From: Candidatus Aminicenantota bacterium
Lineage (GTDB): Bacteria > Acidobacteriota > Aminicenantia > Aminicenantales > Aminicenantaceae
Length of the DNA: 33,450 bases
Reading direction: 5' to 3'
Assembly (NCBI GenBank): GCA_003648765.1
Contig: QMPV01000014.1
Coordinates: 1 to 33,450, forward strand
Position numbers and translations under genes: made by a program. Positions 1 through 9,145 of the stretch are shown here, one piece after another. The notes beneath the pieces were generated by a model, which saw only the letters and a program-made list of their open reading frames with translations, was not told where the DNA came from and made no database searches. Numbering within the stretch: the stretch's first letter is position 1; each line of letters starts with the position of its first letter.

Positions 1-942
1 CGAGAGATGAGTAACTTGAATTTCCAGAGAGCCTCTCTGATTAATTGAACCAGCAAAAACTTTATCCCCTGGCTGCTTTAGCACAGGCATGGATTCCCCT
101 GTAATGGGCGCTTGATTGACTTCGGACCGGCCGTTGCGGACCACCCCGTCTAGCGGTATTTTTTCGCCGGGGCGGACAATCACCTGCTCGCCGAGTTGGA
201 TGGTGGCCACATCAACTTCGATTTCTTGGCCCTTCCGCCGCACCAGGGCTTTTTGGGTGGCTAGGTCCATCAAAGAGTGAATAGCCCGTCGGGCCCTGTC
301 CAGAGAATAATTTTCCAGCAGGTGAGCTAGAGAAAAAAGGAAGACAACCGCCGCAGCTTCTACCCATTCTCCAATGAAAGCAGCGCCAACGACGGCGATA
401 GTCATCAGGAAGTTCATATCCAGGCTGAGATGGCGAGCTGCGGCTAAACCCTTCCGGGCAATGTGGGTTCCTCCCATGAGGATAGCCAGGAGATAAATTG
501 CCAGGCTGATCTCTTCTTTCATCCCCAACCAGGCAAGAAATATTCCGAGAAGGGTCAGGGCCCCGGCGATGGCCGTCAACACCAGTAAGCGGCGGTTGCG
601 ATGACCGATATCTTCGGCTTTTTTCCGACCCACCTCTCCCCTCTCCTCGACCGGTTCGGCTTTGAGACCAAGTTTATTGATCCCGGAGATAATCTCCTTT
701 TCTTGAATTTTTTCCGGGTCAAAATAGACTTCAACTTCCCGCGTGACGAGAAAAAATTTAAGTTCTTTTATCCCCGGCTGGTGAGCCAAGGTTTTTTTGA
801 TTAAATTTATTTCTTCGGCACAATCCAGACCCTCAACATAAAGACGCAGGCTAGTGGCTGAAGCAGCCCGATTTTTTGCCAGAGAATAACCCAATTTTTT
901 AATTGTTTTTTCCAGAGCAAGCTGACAAATTATGAACTTCTT
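1..942 (-). CDS. Heavy-metal translocating P1B-type ATPase (Zn/Cd/Co exporter-like), partial: N-terminal part only, C-terminus beyond left edge; start codon uncertain
   Basis: Manual minus-strand translation gives ...LRLYVEGLDCAEEINLIKKTL... (HMA-like domain), TM segments, and ...GEQVIVRPGEKIPLDGVVRNGRSEVNQAPITGESMPVLKQPGDKVFAGSINQRGSLEI... (actuator-domain TGES motif). Open from an in-frame TAG at 943-945; no ATG start seen (TTG at 892-894 possible). Confidence 0.88.
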
Positions 943-1067
943 CTATAGCTAAAAAGCCATCTAAGCCCCAACATATAGCTAACCGAGAAAAATCTTCAAG
1001 AGGCATGGTTAAAAAGATATTTATAGAAATAAGGCCAATTAGGATACTTCTCTTCCAGAAAAGATAA

Positions 1068-1433
1068 TTACTCGGCCACATGCTCCAATCCCTGCTGAAG
1101 TAGAGTTTCAATATGTCCGTCAGCTAGGGAATAAAAAACCATTCTACCTTCTTTTCTGAATTTCACCAAGCGAAGGTGGCGGAGAAGTCGCAATTGATGA
1201 GAAATTACCGAAATAGATAGGCCAATAAGATAAGCCAAATCGCAGACACGTAATTCTTTTAGAGATAAAGCTTGAATTATTTTCAAACGGGTCGGGTCAG
1301 CCAAAGCAGTAAATATTTCAACTAAAGAAAGGAGTATTTTGTCCGAAGACATGGCTTGCTGGATCAACTTTAAGGTTTTTTGCTGCAGCTGAAGGCCCCC
1401 AACAAAAGGCCCTTTTTCTTTTTTTCTAGTCAT
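1068..1433 (-). CDS. ArsR/SmtB-family metal-responsive transcriptional regulator
   Basis: wHTH: ALADPTRLKIIQALSLKELRVCDLAYLIGLSISVISHQLRLLRHLRLVKFRKEGRMVFYSL; C-terminal DGHIETLLQQGLEHVAE matches the SmtB/CzrA alpha5 motif DxHx10HxxE. Adjacent to metal ATPase. Confidence 0.93.
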   Translation of the reverse strand: MTRKKEKGPFVGGLQLQQKTLKLIQQAMSSDKILLSLVEIFTALADPTRLKIIQALSLKELRVCDLAYLIGLSISVISHQLRLLRHLRLVKFRKEGRMVFYSLADGHIETLLQQGLEHVAE

Positions 1434-1505
1434 CTTTCAGTTGCTCTTCTCAGATTTTCATATTCAAAAAGTTCTCCTGGCTTGACCTAGCCTTTAATTT
1501 TTAAT

Positions 1506-1521
1506 TTGAACAATTGAACAA
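1506..1521. promoter_or_regulatory. Candidate operator: tandem direct repeat TTGAACAA-TTGAACAA upstream of the ArsR gene
   Basis: Exact 8-bp tandem duplication in the AT-rich intergenic region about 75 bp upstream of the ArsR start; TGAACA resembles SmtB-type half sites. Functional assignment is inference. Confidence 0.35.
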
Positions 1522-1963
1522 TAATGATAATAATTAATTTAATTTCTACTGTCAAGATAGTATCAATCGATATTGTATATTTTAATTTAATTGTCGATAA
1601 GCAGAGGGTGAGGATTAGCCTAGGCCGAAAAAAGTAATTTTTTAAAACACTCTTCCTGATTTTTCCTGAAAAAAGAAAAAATAGTCTGAGGCAACTAATT
1701 TTTAGGGTTGGCCTAAAGGAAAATAAAAATAAAGAGATAATGAAATGGATACGACTTATTCAGGCAAAACTATAGAGCCAAAGCGTTTATTACTCAGGCA
1801 AAGAGACAACCCTTCCCTATTGGTTGAAAAACAAAATATTTCCTCGCCAAAATATATCTCTTTTTGCCCAGGGGAAGGCGAAGTTCTCTTGATTAATTGG
1901 TTGAATAAGTTTAAGGTTAGAAAATTGGTGGATCAACTTCTATGAATTAAAAGGGAGGTAGTT

Positions 1964-2665
1964 ATGACTGCCAAGAGAAGTTGGTTAAATAGAAGGATTA
2001 TCTTATTGATAATGATTCTATTAGTCTCTTTATGGACTTTTTCCAGTCCTCCCCAAACTCAAAAAAATAATTTTTCCCGATATTGGCATCAAAGGACCAG
2101 TCTTTTTCGCCTTTTACCTGATACTCCAGGTGAAATAATTTTTTTAGGTGATAGTATTACCGATGGAGGTAACTGGAGTGAGTTTTTTCAGGACTGGCGA
2201 GTCAAAAATAGAGGCATAAGTGGGGATACTACCGATGGGGTGTTGGCCAGGCTGGATGAAGTAGTGTCTTCTAAACCGGCTAAAATATTTATCTTGATTG
2301 GAGTCAATGATTTAGCCCGCGGAAGAACTCCAGAATATATAGTTAATAACATCAAATTGATAATCAAAAGGATAAGGCAAGCTTCTCCCACCACTCATAT
2401 TTATTTGCAAAGTCTTTTGCCGGTGAACCCCACTTTTAGAGTTTTCCCTAAACATGTTAATAAAACCAAAAAGATCAAAGTAATTAATCAACGTTTGCAA
2501 AAATATGCTCAAAGAGTTGGCCTGGAATTTATTGATTTATTTACCCCGATGGCCACTCCTGAAGGCTATCTTAAGCCGGATTATACCAATGATGGGCTTC
2601 ATCTTACGGGTCAAGGTTATTTGGTTTGGAAATCATTAATTGAAGCCAAACTCCGGGATAAATAA
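1964..2665 (+). CDS. SGNH/GDSL-family hydrolase (lipase/acylhydrolase-like), N-terminal membrane anchor or signal
   Basis: IIFLGDSITDGG (block I), NRGISGDTT (block II), ILIGVNDLARG (GxND block III), DYTNDGLHLTGQGY (block V D..H); hydrophobic N-terminus; GGGAGG-type RBS upstream of ATG. Confidence 0.93.
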   Translation: MTAKRSWLNRRIILLIMILLVSLWTFSSPPQTQKNNFSRYWHQRTSLFRLLPDTPGEIIFLGDSITDGGNWSEFFQDWRVKNRGISGDTTDGVLARLDEVVSSKPAKIFILIGVNDLARGRTPEYIVNNIKLIIKRIRQASPTTHIYLQSLLPVNPTFRVFPKHVNKTKKIKVINQRLQKYAQRVGLEFIDLFTPMATPEGYLKPDYTNDGLHLTGQGYLVWKSLIEAKLRDK

Positions 2666-2889
2666 TTTTTGGAGAAAGAAATTAAATTAATGTTTTTAAT
2701 TTGAAGCTTTTCTTATTAATTTTGAGAGGACTTGGTTAATATTTTCTGAATTATCGGATTAAATTGCTCGAGAGCTTAAGTCCCGATTTTTACTGAAGGC
2801 CCGCGTCTGGGTGAGTTTGTTTTAAAACCGTTAAGGTGTCTTTTTTCTTTTCCTTCGTCTTCTTCCCTTCCCCTATTTTGTTTGATCTT

Positions 2890-5800
2890 TCATCTTAACT
2901 CTTTCAATAAAAATTGAGAGAAGGGCTTGTCTTGGGAAGTCAGGGGAAATTTCTTCAACAATTCACCAGCTTTAATCATTTTTTCCTTTCTAAGAAGATA
3001 AAGAGCGGCCAGAGCATGGAAAGGTCGTTTTTCTCTCCAGTGTTTTAAAGTGTAGTCTTTAACTTTCTGAAAATGACGTTGGGCCAATTCCTTTTCACCT
3101 AATTTTTGATAGGCGAGGCCCAGCAAGAGGTCTTGTAGGCGCCAATCTGGTTCGTAAGGTTGACCAGTACCCAGATGTTCGGGATAAGTTTTAGCCCGTT
3201 GGAAATGACGGATGGCTTGTCGGAAATAGCCTTTTTTCATTTTTTCTAAGCCAAGGAAAAGATGACATTTGACAAAAAGGCGATGGATTTTAGTGGCTCC
3301 TTCTGAGGGCAAAAAGGTGGTCTTATCTAAGATGTCTGCGGCGGGCTGAAAACGACCATTTTGAATCAAAGCCTCGACCCAATCAGCTTGAATTGATTTC
3401 TCTTCAGGGAAAAGAGGGCCGGCTTGGTCAGCTATTTTTAGAGCTTGGCTGAAACGGCCAGTGTCCAGATAGAACTGAATTAGGTGATGCCAGGGCCGCC
3501 ATGTTTTCTCCCCAATTTTCACTGCTAAACGAAAGTCCTGTTCAGCTTGAGATTTGTTTTTATTCTTCAAAAAAGTGCCTCGGACAATATAAAAGGGCGG
3601 GAAATCTGGGGCATTCCCACAGGCTATCAAGAGTTTTTCCGCTTCTTCCCCCCGTCCTTTACTCCAGAAAAGCAAGGCTAAGTAGTATTTAGCTTTCCAG
3701 TCAAGCGGAGCTTGACCGATAGCCCATTGGAGAACGGGGATGCTTTCTTCTCGGAAAGGAAAAATTAAATAAGGCGAGGATGATTGGGCGGTTTCCAGAT
3801 AAAAGCGGCTTTCTGCTCGATTTTTTTCTTTCAAGAGAAAGGCTAACCAATAAGCAGCCAAGGGATAATGTTCAATTTTCCGCAATAAATGGAGACATTC
3901 TTCTTCTTGGTGCAGACGGTGGTAATAAAGAGCCATCTCCAGAATTGTTTCCTCGGGGAATTCGTTTTTAATAAATTTTTTTATTTTGGACCATCGAGCC
4001 GGGCTCGGTTGGGGCCAATATCTTTCTAGCTGAATAAAAGGATTAAGAGGGTCGATATTTTCCAGTCTAGTTAAGTTGGCGGCTGCCTTGGCCCCCCAAC
4101 CTTTTTTCCTTTGAAGAAGAGCCAGTAATTGGAGCGAGGGGATATTTTTCGGGTCCTTTTCCACAGCCCGCTGGATAAATTCCAAAGCTTCGTCCAGTTG
4201 TCCCTCAGTCAAGAAAATTTCGGCTAATTGGGAATAAGCTGCTCCACAAAAAGCTCCGTCTCTGGCAGCCCAAGTCAGGGCTTCTTTGGCGTCAGTTAGA
4301 TAGTCCATTCCTCTAGCGACTAAAGCATAGATATAATTGGCGGCCGGATCATACATGTTAATTTTGACCGCTGCCTGAGCCAATGGCCAAGCTTTAGCCT
4401 TTTCTCCCCGGCGGAGATAAAGTTCAGCTGCTCGGGTTAAAGCCGGCAGATAGTCTGGTGCTTTTTTCAAGATATTTTCATACTCCTGCAGGGCTTCATT
4501 CAAATTCCGGCCTTTTTCTAGCCGAAGAGCTTTCAGAAAATGGCGTTGGAGAGTGCGGCGATCATAATTTTGGAAATTCAGGGGTTTTTTAAATTGGTAA
4601 GCTCCTGGAGAGGCAATATAGTGAAGTTTATTTCCTAAATCTATCTGGTATTCATCGGTCTTTTCTTGGAAAGTTATTTGTTTCCGCCAGGGTTGAGCTG
4701 TTTTCAGAGAAATATTTTCCTGATAAAGAACCTTTTTTTTGTTTTTGATAATTAATGGCGCCGCAAAATCTTGGAGAGGGAAAATTTCCACTAAGAGTTG
4801 ATGCTCGCCTTGGCGGGTAGTGCTCAACACGGCGTAAGGAGAAGCAGCTTTCATGGGGCCAATTTGGTGATAAGGAAACCAAAATTGGCTCCACCTTTCT
4901 GTGGCTAAGGGAAAAAAATGTTCGTGGTCACTTTGATTAAGGAGTCGGCCAGCTTGGGGTTCACAATATTGACCGTCACTATCGGTTAAAAGATTTTCCC
5001 ATATTCCTCCATCTCTAGCTAGACTCCAAATCCAGGTTTTGTGGCCAGGAACATCTGTATAACGAGCCCAGTGACCGAAGCCTTGTTTACTCTGATGCCA
5101 ATAGCCTCCAAAAAAATGCCGGTATTCTCCCACAGTAAAATAACTTTTTGAAGAGCCAAAATTGTTATTTTTATACCAAGATAAGTCACGGCCTTGTTCA
5201 TCAATGGGCCAGGGCCGGAGAGGAACAGCATAATTATGTCCCAGGTGATATTGGCCGGGCATAATAAATTGGAGGTCATCACCAGCCCGGACAGCAGCGT
5301 TCAACCAAACATAGTATGATTGGAAATAGGGGGTGTAATTTATCCAAAGACATCTAGTTTCAAAGTAACTTTTATCCGGAGGAAGAACCACCGCCACACT
5401 CCACCGGGTTCGAGAAGGCCAATCCCAAGTGCCAACATAACAAGCAAGACTGCCGTCGGTCTCTCGACGAACCAAGTAGTCTACTGGGGAAGCAGTCGAG
5501 GGAGAATGGCCTACTATGCCAAAGTTGAATTCAATTCCGCCTGAAGTCCAAGGCCCTCTGAGGGCCACCTCCCTGAATTTGAGGACATGATTTTTATAAA
5601 TAAAATAGCGGCCGGTACCTTTATCTAAAGCACCCCAGACTTTCCCGCCTACTTCGGGCAAGACTTCTACCGTGAGGAAAGGATTTTCCAGACGAACTAC
5701 CGTCCATTCCCGCTCTTCAGGCTTCAGACTCATTTTCTCTATAAAGAAATAGGGATAAAGTCTAGCTCCGCGACCCCACAGTCCAGAGCGAACCATTATG

Positions 5801-5988
5801 GGTACTGGATCTGGGTCAGAAAAGGGATAAGTGCGGATGACTTGTCGGCTGAGAGAGACCTCCACTTGGGAAGATGATTGACAACCCGGAAAAAAGAAGG
5901 AAGAAATTAAAAGAAGACCAAGACCACTGATGAAGAATGAAAAGAGAGAGATGAAATGAGGGTAATATCTGGCGCCTTGCCTGCCCAT
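2890..5988 (-). CDS. Large DUF5107-like + TPR-repeat protein, predicted lipoprotein
   Basis: 1032 aa; N-terminal TM with lipobox-like ...FFFPGC|QSS; beta-rich N-half (FLTVEVLPEVGGKVWGALDKGTGRYFIYKNHVLKFREVALRGPWTSGGIEFNFG) typical of DUF5107; C-half with many TPR-like repeats (EYENILKKAPDYLPALTRAAELYLRRGEKAKAWPLAQAAVKINMYDPAANYIYALV). AAGGAG RBS. Confidence 0.85.
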   Translation of the reverse strand: MGRQGARYYPHFISLFSFFISGLGLLLISSFFFPGCQSSSQVEVSLSRQVIRTYPFSDPDPVPIMVRSGLWGRGARLYPYFFIEKMSLKPEEREWTVVRLENPFLTVEVLPEVGGKVWGALDKGTGRYFIYKNHVLKFREVALRGPWTSGGIEFNFGIVGHSPSTASPVDYLVRRETDGSLACYVGTWDWPSRTRWSVAVVLPPDKSYFETRCLWINYTPYFQSYYVWLNAAVRAGDDLQFIMPGQYHLGHNYAVPLRPWPIDEQGRDLSWYKNNNFGSSKSYFTVGEYRHFFGGYWHQSKQGFGHWARYTDVPGHKTWIWSLARDGGIWENLLTDSDGQYCEPQAGRLLNQSDHEHFFPLATERWSQFWFPYHQIGPMKAASPYAVLSTTRQGEHQLLVEIFPLQDFAAPLIIKNKKKVLYQENISLKTAQPWRKQITFQEKTDEYQIDLGNKLHYIASPGAYQFKKPLNFQNYDRRTLQRHFLKALRLEKGRNLNEALQEYENILKKAPDYLPALTRAAELYLRRGEKAKAWPLAQAAVKINMYDPAANYIYALVARGMDYLTDAKEALTWAARDGAFCGAAYSQLAEIFLTEGQLDEALEFIQRAVEKDPKNIPSLQLLALLQRKKGWGAKAAANLTRLENIDPLNPFIQLERYWPQPSPARWSKIKKFIKNEFPEETILEMALYYHRLHQEEECLHLLRKIEHYPLAAYWLAFLLKEKNRAESRFYLETAQSSSPYLIFPFREESIPVLQWAIGQAPLDWKAKYYLALLFWSKGRGEEAEKLLIACGNAPDFPPFYIVRGTFLKNKNKSQAEQDFRLAVKIGEKTWRPWHHLIQFYLDTGRFSQALKIADQAGPLFPEEKSIQADWVEALIQNGRFQPAADILDKTTFLPSEGATKIHRLFVKCHLFLGLEKMKKGYFRQAIRHFQRAKTYPEHLGTGQPYEPDWRLQDLLLGLAYQKLGEKELAQRHFQKVKDYTLKHWREKRPFHALAALYLLRKEKMIKAGELLKKFPLTSQDKPFSQFLLKELR

Positions 5989-6047
5989 AATAACTCCTTT
6001 TTATAGTTTAAAAATTCTGGTGTTTTAATTTTCAGAAATTAATATTT

Positions 6048-7382
6048 CTAGCGGCCACCGATTTGCATGACTGGAATACGAAAAGTCGGGCCAGTTAAAC
6101 TCCGATTAAGATCCAGGTCGTCGGCTACCATATCAATACTCATCAACATCTGAAAAGCCTGACCAGCAATGGTTAAGCCTTTAACCGGAAAAGCTATGCG
6201 GCCCTTTTCAATCCAAAAGCCAGAAGCGCCGCCGCTAAAGTGCCCGTTGACAGGGTTAATTCCGTATCCCGTAACCCCTTTAAGCAACAGTCCTTTTGAA
6301 GTAGCTTTGATGATTTCCTCCCGCTTATGAGGCCCAGCCGTGAGGTAAAAATTGTGGGGGCCGATGCCGGGAAGACTGGTGAAACTTCCTCGGGAGGCAT
6401 TACCTGTACTTTTAACCCCGGCCCGCCGAGCGACAATCGTATTGTACATAAAGCCTTTAAGAATTCCCTGGTCGACAATAGCTCTCTTTTGGGTCGGCAC
6501 ACCTTCACCGTCAAAGGGCCGACTGGCCAATCCTTTAGGCAACAGTCCGTCATCAATTATGGACACCAGCGGTGAAGCTATTTTTTGGTTGAGTTTATCT
6601 TTGAGAAAACTGGCCCCTTGAAGAACCCGTTCTCCATTGACGGCTCCCAGAATTCCACCCAAGATAGCTCGGGCTACATCAGGGTCGAAGATGACCGCGG
6701 CTTCCTGGGTTTTGACCAGTCGAGCTCCGAGCATCTCATAAGCATCCCGGGCTGCTTTGGAAGCTACTTCTTCTGGATTTTTCAGATCAGCGAAGAAACG
6801 CCGGGCACAATACTCACCGCCCGAAGATTTTTCCTCGCCTTTTTCAGCCACCACAGACACTCCAAAGGAACAAGCACTTTCTTGGTAACTTTTGGATAAG
6901 CCGTTGGAATTAGCCAGAAAGATCTCACTTTCCGACTCACCATAGCTGGCCCCAGCACTTTTGTTTATTTGGGGAAAAGACAGAGCTATTTTTTCAGCTT
7001 CCATAGCTAGAGCTATTTTTCGCTTTAAATCTATTTCTTTTAATGAGGGGTCATAGAGACCTTTAACCGGAGAGCTTTCTTTGTCCTCAGGTAACACATT
7101 GTTTTCATCCGAAGTAGTATGCTGGGAAAGATTAATGGCTCGAGTAATAGCTTCTTCCAAGGCTGGTTCGGAGAAATCATTGCAACTGGCAAAAGCCATC
7201 CTGCCTCGAGTAAAAACTCGAAAGCCTACCCCGTGGGAAGACGCTTCTTCCACTGTTTCTATTTCTTGGTTGCGGATTTCGATGGAGAGATGGCGATTAA
7301 TTTCGAGATAGACTTCAGCCGCGTCGGCTCCTTTTTTTAAACAAAGTTTTACCAGGTCTTCAGTTAATGTTTTGTAATCCAT
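6048..7382 (-). CDS. pmbA: TldE/PmbA-family protein (metalloprotease partner of TldD)
   Basis: LCLKKGADAAEVYLE...; ARAILGGILGAVNGERVLQGASFLKDKLNQKIASPLVSIIDDGLLPKGLASRPFDGEGVPTQKRAIVDQGILKGFMYNTIVARRAG; GFWIEKGRIAFPVKGLTIAG. Immediately downstream of tldD. Confidence 0.95.
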   Translation of the reverse strand: MDYKTLTEDLVKLCLKKGADAAEVYLEINRHLSIEIRNQEIETVEEASSHGVGFRVFTRGRMAFASCNDFSEPALEEAITRAINLSQHTTSDENNVLPEDKESSPVKGLYDPSLKEIDLKRKIALAMEAEKIALSFPQINKSAGASYGESESEIFLANSNGLSKSYQESACSFGVSVVAEKGEEKSSGGEYCARRFFADLKNPEEVASKAARDAYEMLGARLVKTQEAAVIFDPDVARAILGGILGAVNGERVLQGASFLKDKLNQKIASPLVSIIDDGLLPKGLASRPFDGEGVPTQKRAIVDQGILKGFMYNTIVARRAGVKSTGNASRGSFTSLPGIGPHNFYLTAGPHKREEIIKATSKGLLLKGVTGYGINPVNGHFSGGASGFWIEKGRIAFPVKGLTIAGQAFQMLMSIDMVADDLDLNRSLTGPTFRIPVMQIGGR

Positions 7383-7399
7383 GGCTTGCTCCTTTCTTT

Positions 7400-8932
7400 T
7401 TAACCTCTAGCCTTGGTACCACCGACATTTATCCCCCGGATTCTGACCGTGGGTTGGCCGGCTGAGACTTCAGCTGATTGACCACCTTTACCACAGATAC
7501 CTGGACCGAAGTCAAGGTCATCGCCAATAGCATCGATATTCTGGATTATATCCAGACAACTCCCGATTAAGGTGGCTCCTTTAACCGGCTTTGTTTTATG
7601 ACCATTTTCAATCAGATAGGCTTCCCGGCAAGTAAAGTTGAAAATACCAGTAATTGGGTTGACACTCCCTCCGCTCAAACTCTGGACATAGAGACCTTTT
7701 TTAGTTGAAGCTAAGATATCCTCAGGTTTATCTTGACCTTTATCAATAAAAGTGTTGGTCATTCGGGGAATAGGAAAATGACGGAAACTCTGCCGCCGGC
7801 CATTGCCGGTGCGCTCCATTTGAAGCTGTTTGGCGGAGAGAATATCGGTCATATACTTTTCCAAAACTCCATTCCGGATAAGCACATTTCTCTGCATTTG
7901 GGTGCCTTCATCATCGAAATTGGTTGTCCCCCGACGGTTGGGCAAAGTCCCATCGTCGACCATAGTAAAAATATCAGCGGCTACTTTTTGCCCTAACTTG
8001 CCAGTAAAAGCACCAATTTTTTTGGCGATATTATCTGCTTCCAGAGGATGACCAACCGCTTCATGGACCAGCACACCACCCCAACCGTTTTGAATCACCA
8101 CATCCATTTGGCCGGCGGGACACTCTTCAGCTTCCAGCATGGCGATTGATTCTCGAGCGGCCCGACGAGCTACTTCTTCTGGAGAGACTTCATCAAACAT
8201 CTCAAAACCAGAGTGCCGGCTTAGCCTCTCTCGACCTAAATGTCGATTCTTATCCCCAACGGCTAAAGTCTGAACAATAAAAAAGAGAAGAGGCAGTTCA
8301 TCTTGAACCAGCAGCCCTTCACTATTGGCAATAACCCGTCCTCGAATTTCATCATAATAGCTAATAAAAACCATTTTGATGCGGGGGTCATAGTCGAGAC
8401 CAGCTTGATTGGCCCGTTGGATAACCTCTAGTCTTTTCTTATCAGCTATCTCTTGAAGGGGCACTTCGACCGTAATAAACGATTCTCGAGTGGTTTCTTT
8501 AATATTTTGAGGCGGAACTTTTTTGCTTCCCCGAGCAATGGTGGAGGCGATTTCAGCAGCTCGTCTGAGGTTAGCCTCATTGATTTCTTCAGTATAGGCA
8601 TAGCCAGTTTTATTACCGGAAATTACTCTAACTCCAGCTCCCTGAGAAATACCAAAAACAGCGCTTTTAAATTTCGATTCTTCCATAACAATTCGCCGGG
8701 AAATTCGATTTTCCAAGTAAACTTCAGCAAAGTCTCCGCCGTTCCTTAAGGCATAAGCAATAGTCTGCTGGAGTAACTGGGGGTCGATAGATGGTTTGAC
8801 TTGGCTAATTTCTGAGCCTCGGCAGGAAAGCAATTGGGAAAGGAGAGCCGGCGTAGCTGCTAAAGCCAATCCTCCCTTAAAACTTAATTCCAGAAATTTT
8901 CGTCGAGGAATAAATTCATCCATCCATGACAT
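7400..8932 (-). CDS. tldD: TldD-family metalloprotease with Tat-like/lipoprotein-like N-terminal signal
   Basis: HExxxH motif in GVLVHEAVGHPLEADN; FTMVDDGTLPNRRGTTNFDDEGTQMQRNVLIRNGVLEKYMTD; N-terminal PRRKFLELSFKGGLALAATPALLSQLLSC. Confidence 0.96.
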   Translation of the reverse strand: MSWMDEFIPRRKFLELSFKGGLALAATPALLSQLLSCRGSEISQVKPSIDPQLLQQTIAYALRNGGDFAEVYLENRISRRIVMEESKFKSAVFGISQGAGVRVISGNKTGYAYTEEINEANLRRAAEIASTIARGSKKVPPQNIKETTRESFITVEVPLQEIADKKRLEVIQRANQAGLDYDPRIKMVFISYYDEIRGRVIANSEGLLVQDELPLLFFIVQTLAVGDKNRHLGRERLSRHSGFEMFDEVSPEEVARRAARESIAMLEAEECPAGQMDVVIQNGWGGVLVHEAVGHPLEADNIAKKIGAFTGKLGQKVAADIFTMVDDGTLPNRRGTTNFDDEGTQMQRNVLIRNGVLEKYMTDILSAKQLQMERTGNGRRQSFRHFPIPRMTNTFIDKGQDKPEDILASTKKGLYVQSLSGGSVNPITGIFNFTCREAYLIENGHKTKPVKGATLIGSCLDIIQNIDAIGDDLDFGPGICGKGGQSAEVSAGQPTVRIRGINVGGTKARG

Positions 8933-9145
8933 ATTAATACCCCTTTGATGTAATTAAATAAGTAGTGGTTAATTTAAATCTGACTTTCATCAGACCCAGG
9001 CTCATTTTCTTTAATGATTTACTTGAAGTCAAGTTTAAACTTGGCGGTAAAGCAATTCTGAGGGGAATAAGGGAGCGACAGTGAAGTTTGGTTTACAAGA
9101 GGAGGCAAAATTGCTAGACTTTTTTTCTTTTAAGTGAGGCCAAAA

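Noticed and set aside
899-1111. 70-aa minus-strand ORF between ArsR and ATPase
   Set aside because: Overlaps both genes out of frame with no family match; treated as possible degraded ATPase N-terminus, not as a gene.
1745-1945. 66-aa ORF upstream of the SGNH hydrolase
   Set aside because: No recognisable domain, weak ribosome-binding context and low-complexity surroundings; could be chance in AT-rich DNA.
6194-7340. Multiple long antisense/shadow ORFs inside pmbA (for example 6194-6556, 6352-6621, 6585-6899, 7081-7311)
   Set aside because: All overlap a confidently assigned TldE/PmbA CDS in other frames and lack recognisable domains.
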